Positions 33,349 to 34,675 of a stretch of DNA of 34,675 nt are shown piece after piece. This stretch comes from Erysipelotrichaceae bacterium. Lineage in GTDB: Bacteria; Bacillota_I; Bacilli_A; Erysipelotrichales; Erysipelotrichaceae. The position numbers were made by a program, and so were the translations under genes. The stretch covers positions 1 to 34,675 of the forward strand of contig JAUNCS010000008.1 in NCBI GenBank assembly GCA_030526485.1, written 5' to 3'. The number at the start of each line of letters is the position of its first letter. The first letter of the stretch is position 1. The notes below the pieces were generated by a model, which was given only the letters and a program-made list of their open reading frames with translations, was not told the origin of the DNA and did no database searches.

Positions 33349-34675
33349 TGAAAAAGTTTTTAAGTAATAAGCTGAATGTTGTACTTTCACTGATTCTGGT
33401 GGCTTTGGTTGCAACTATTACGATTGTGACTTTAAACCTTTTAGGCATTAATGCCAAGGTTGAAGCTATCGACTTCAGTAACTATACAAAAGAAGAAGTA
33501 GAACAGTGGATAGCTGAAAATAAGCTTGAAGAAGGTAAATACACTTATACCTTTGAATATGATGAAGTGATTGAAAAAGATCATGTCATCTACCAGTCTG
33601 TTAAGGTTGGTGAACCAATTGAAGAAAGCTTATACATCATCTATTCCAAGGGTGAAAATCCTGATGCGGAATACGCAATTATGGCAATTGGTGAAGATAC
33701 TACTAAGGATGAGCTTGATAAGTGGTTTTTAACTAATGGCTTTAGCGATGTTAAGTATCAGTACATTTTAAGCGATAAGGAAGTAAATACTGTTTTAAGT
33801 ATCAATAAAGCTTCTGCTAAGAAATATGATGAAGTAATCGTTACCTTATCAGCTAAGGATGATGAAAGCCTGTTATGTACAGTAGTTCCTGATTTATCTT
33901 TATATTCAAAAGAAGACTTATCTTTGTGGGCTGCTTCAAACAATATTGAAATCATTAATAACTATGAAGTAAATGCCAATATGGAAGAAGGCACATTCAT
34001 TAAGCAGAATCCAATTGCTGGTTCTATGGTTAAGCCTGGCAGCAAACTTACTATCACGCTTTCTTCTAAAGAGGAAAAGGCTGACAGCGATGAAATCAAT
34101 GTCCCTGATTCATATCTTGGTTATACAGAAATCAAGTTTGTAAAGGCTATTGAGGCTCTTGGTTTAAAGGCTCAAAAGTCTAGTTCAACTATGAAAAACA
34201 GCAAGTATCAGACCGGTACTGTTATCGCTTATGATTCAACAAGTGATGGCAAGAAGTTCAAGAAGGGTGATACTGTTAACTATACTTTAGTTGATAATGG
34301 TGACAAGGATCAGTTTGTAACTGTTTCTGATAGTTTTATCGGTAAGACTGAAGCGGAATTTGTTAAGGCTATGGAAGCTTTAGGTCTAAAGGCTGAAAAG
34401 CAGAAACAGACTTATAAGTCTAATAAGTATCAGACTGGTGTGGTTTATGCCTATGATTCAACAAGTGATGGTATCAACTTTAAGAAGGGTGATACTGTAA
34501 AGTACTACCTGGTTGATAATGGTGATGCCAACAGTGAATATGTAACAGTTCCTGATACTTATATCGGTTACACTGAGGAAAACTTTGTAAAAGCTATTGA
34601 AGCCTTAGGACTAAAACCGGTTAAACAGGATAAGACATATACATCACAAAAGTACAAGACTGGTGAAGTATATAT
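33348..34675 (+). CDS. Membrane-anchored PASTA-repeat protein (cut by window end)
   Basis: Open to the window edge (442 full codons seen). The start ATG overlaps the hydrolase stop (TAATG). A short basic start, one membrane helix (about residues 10-34), then only extracellular domains. A standard PASTA unit (VVPDLSLYSKEDL to KLTITLS, about 179-240) is seen, with PASTA-like units before it. Then come 74-75-residue units starting at residues 252, 326 and 401. There is no kinase domain and no penicillin-binding domain in the visible part. PASTA domains bind peptidoglycan fragments, so this is probably a wall-binding partner of the hydrolase. Confidence 0.85.
   Translation, partial: MKKFLSNKLNVVLSLILVALVATITIVTLNLLGINAKVEAIDFSNYTKEEVEQWIAENKLEEGKYTYTFEYDEVIEKDHVIYQSVKVGEPIEESLYIIYSKGENPDAEYAIMAIGEDTTKDELDKWFLTNGFSDVKYQYILSDKEVNTVLSINKASAKKYDEVIVTLSAKDDESLLCTVVPDLSLYSKEDLSLWAASNNIEIINNYEVNANMEEGTFIKQNPIAGSMVKPGSKLTITLSSKEEKADSDEINVPDSYLGYTEIKFVKAIEALGLKAQKSSSTMKNSKYQTGTVIAYDSTSDGKKFKKGDTVNYTLVDNGDKDQFVTVSDSFIGKTEAEFVKAMEALGLKAEKQKQTYKSNKYQTGVVYAYDSTSDGINFKKGDTVKYYLVDNGDANSEYVTVPDTYIGYTEENFVKAIEALGLKPVKQDKTYTSQKYKTGEVY
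34101..34675 (+). repeat. Tandem in-frame repeats in the PASTA gene
   Basis: Units start at 34101, 34323 and 34548 (222 and 225 bp). They share FVKAxEALGLK, the QTGxVxAYDSTSDG pattern and the FKKGDTVxYxLVDNGD block almost unchanged at protein level, and much at DNA level. The third unit is cut by the window end, so copy number is unknown. Confidence 0.85.

Noticed and set aside
33348-34675. PASTA protein as a PrkC-type Ser/Thr kinase or penicillin-binding protein
   Set aside because: The visible N-terminus is a short tail and one membrane helix, with no kinase or transpeptidase motifs before the PASTA units.
1-34675. tRNA, rRNA or insertion-sequence remnants
   Set aside because: No cloverleaf-like gene, rRNA stretch or transposase motif was seen on either strand.

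Overview
This window looks like chromosomal DNA of a low-GC Gram-positive bacterium (Bacillota). The genetic code is standard: TGA closes several genes. The gene order follows the classical Bacillus housekeeping run (rpsP-khpA-rimM-trmD-rplS-lepB-rbgA-rnhB, then dprA-topA-trmFO, then rpsB-tsf-pyrH-frr-uppS-cdsA-dxr-rseP). AT-rich codons, the use of AGA for Arg and the small genes recall Erysipelotrichia-like gut or oral organisms, but that placement is an inference and I cannot name a genus.

Layout. 1-1415: a sodium-coupled amino-acid (NSS) transporter on the minus strand, separated from rpsP by a perfect palindrome. 1539-6582: translation and secretion genes. 6654-15499: an accessory segment inserted in the conserved backbone. 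It holds a small lipoprotein, an acyltransferase-like membrane protein, a PadR regulator with a DUF2812 protein under two identical operators, a hybrid histidine kinase broken by one missing base, and a two-gene asymmetric ABC exporter. 15553-19731: dprA, topA, trmFO. 19865-21088: an iron-type alcohol dehydrogenase behind a sequence that fits the clostridial Rex operator exactly. 21273-28053: rpsB (with a structured leader) through rseP. 28064-29559: a small membrane protein and galE. 29654-end: a tight surface operon of a Phd/YefM-like small protein, a membrane-anchored unknown protein, a secreted glucosaminidase with a duplicated C-terminal domain, and a membrane-anchored PASTA-repeat protein that runs off the window.

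Regulatory architecture. Intrinsic terminators are short and clear. Several are followed at once by a -10 box, and 6-9 nt later by an ATG with no Shine-Dalgarno sequence (rimM, lepB, the first ABC half; also the Phd-like gene, without the terminator). These look like leaderless transcripts, which are uncommon in Bacillota. Structured leaders are suspected before rplS (L19) and rpsB (S2).

How the genes work together. The backbone supplies ribosome parts and ribosome assembly (S16, L19, S2, RimM, RbgA), tRNA modification (TrmD, TrmFO), elongation and recycling (EF-Ts, RRF), DNA topology and uptake (TopA, DprA), and envelope precursors (UppS, CdsA, Dxr, RseP, GalE). The least explained part is the surface operon after galE. 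It is the best candidate for an undescribed system: a putative peptidoglycan hydrolase and a PASTA protein without a kinase, co-transcribed behind an antitoxin-like DNA-binding protein with no recognisable toxin.
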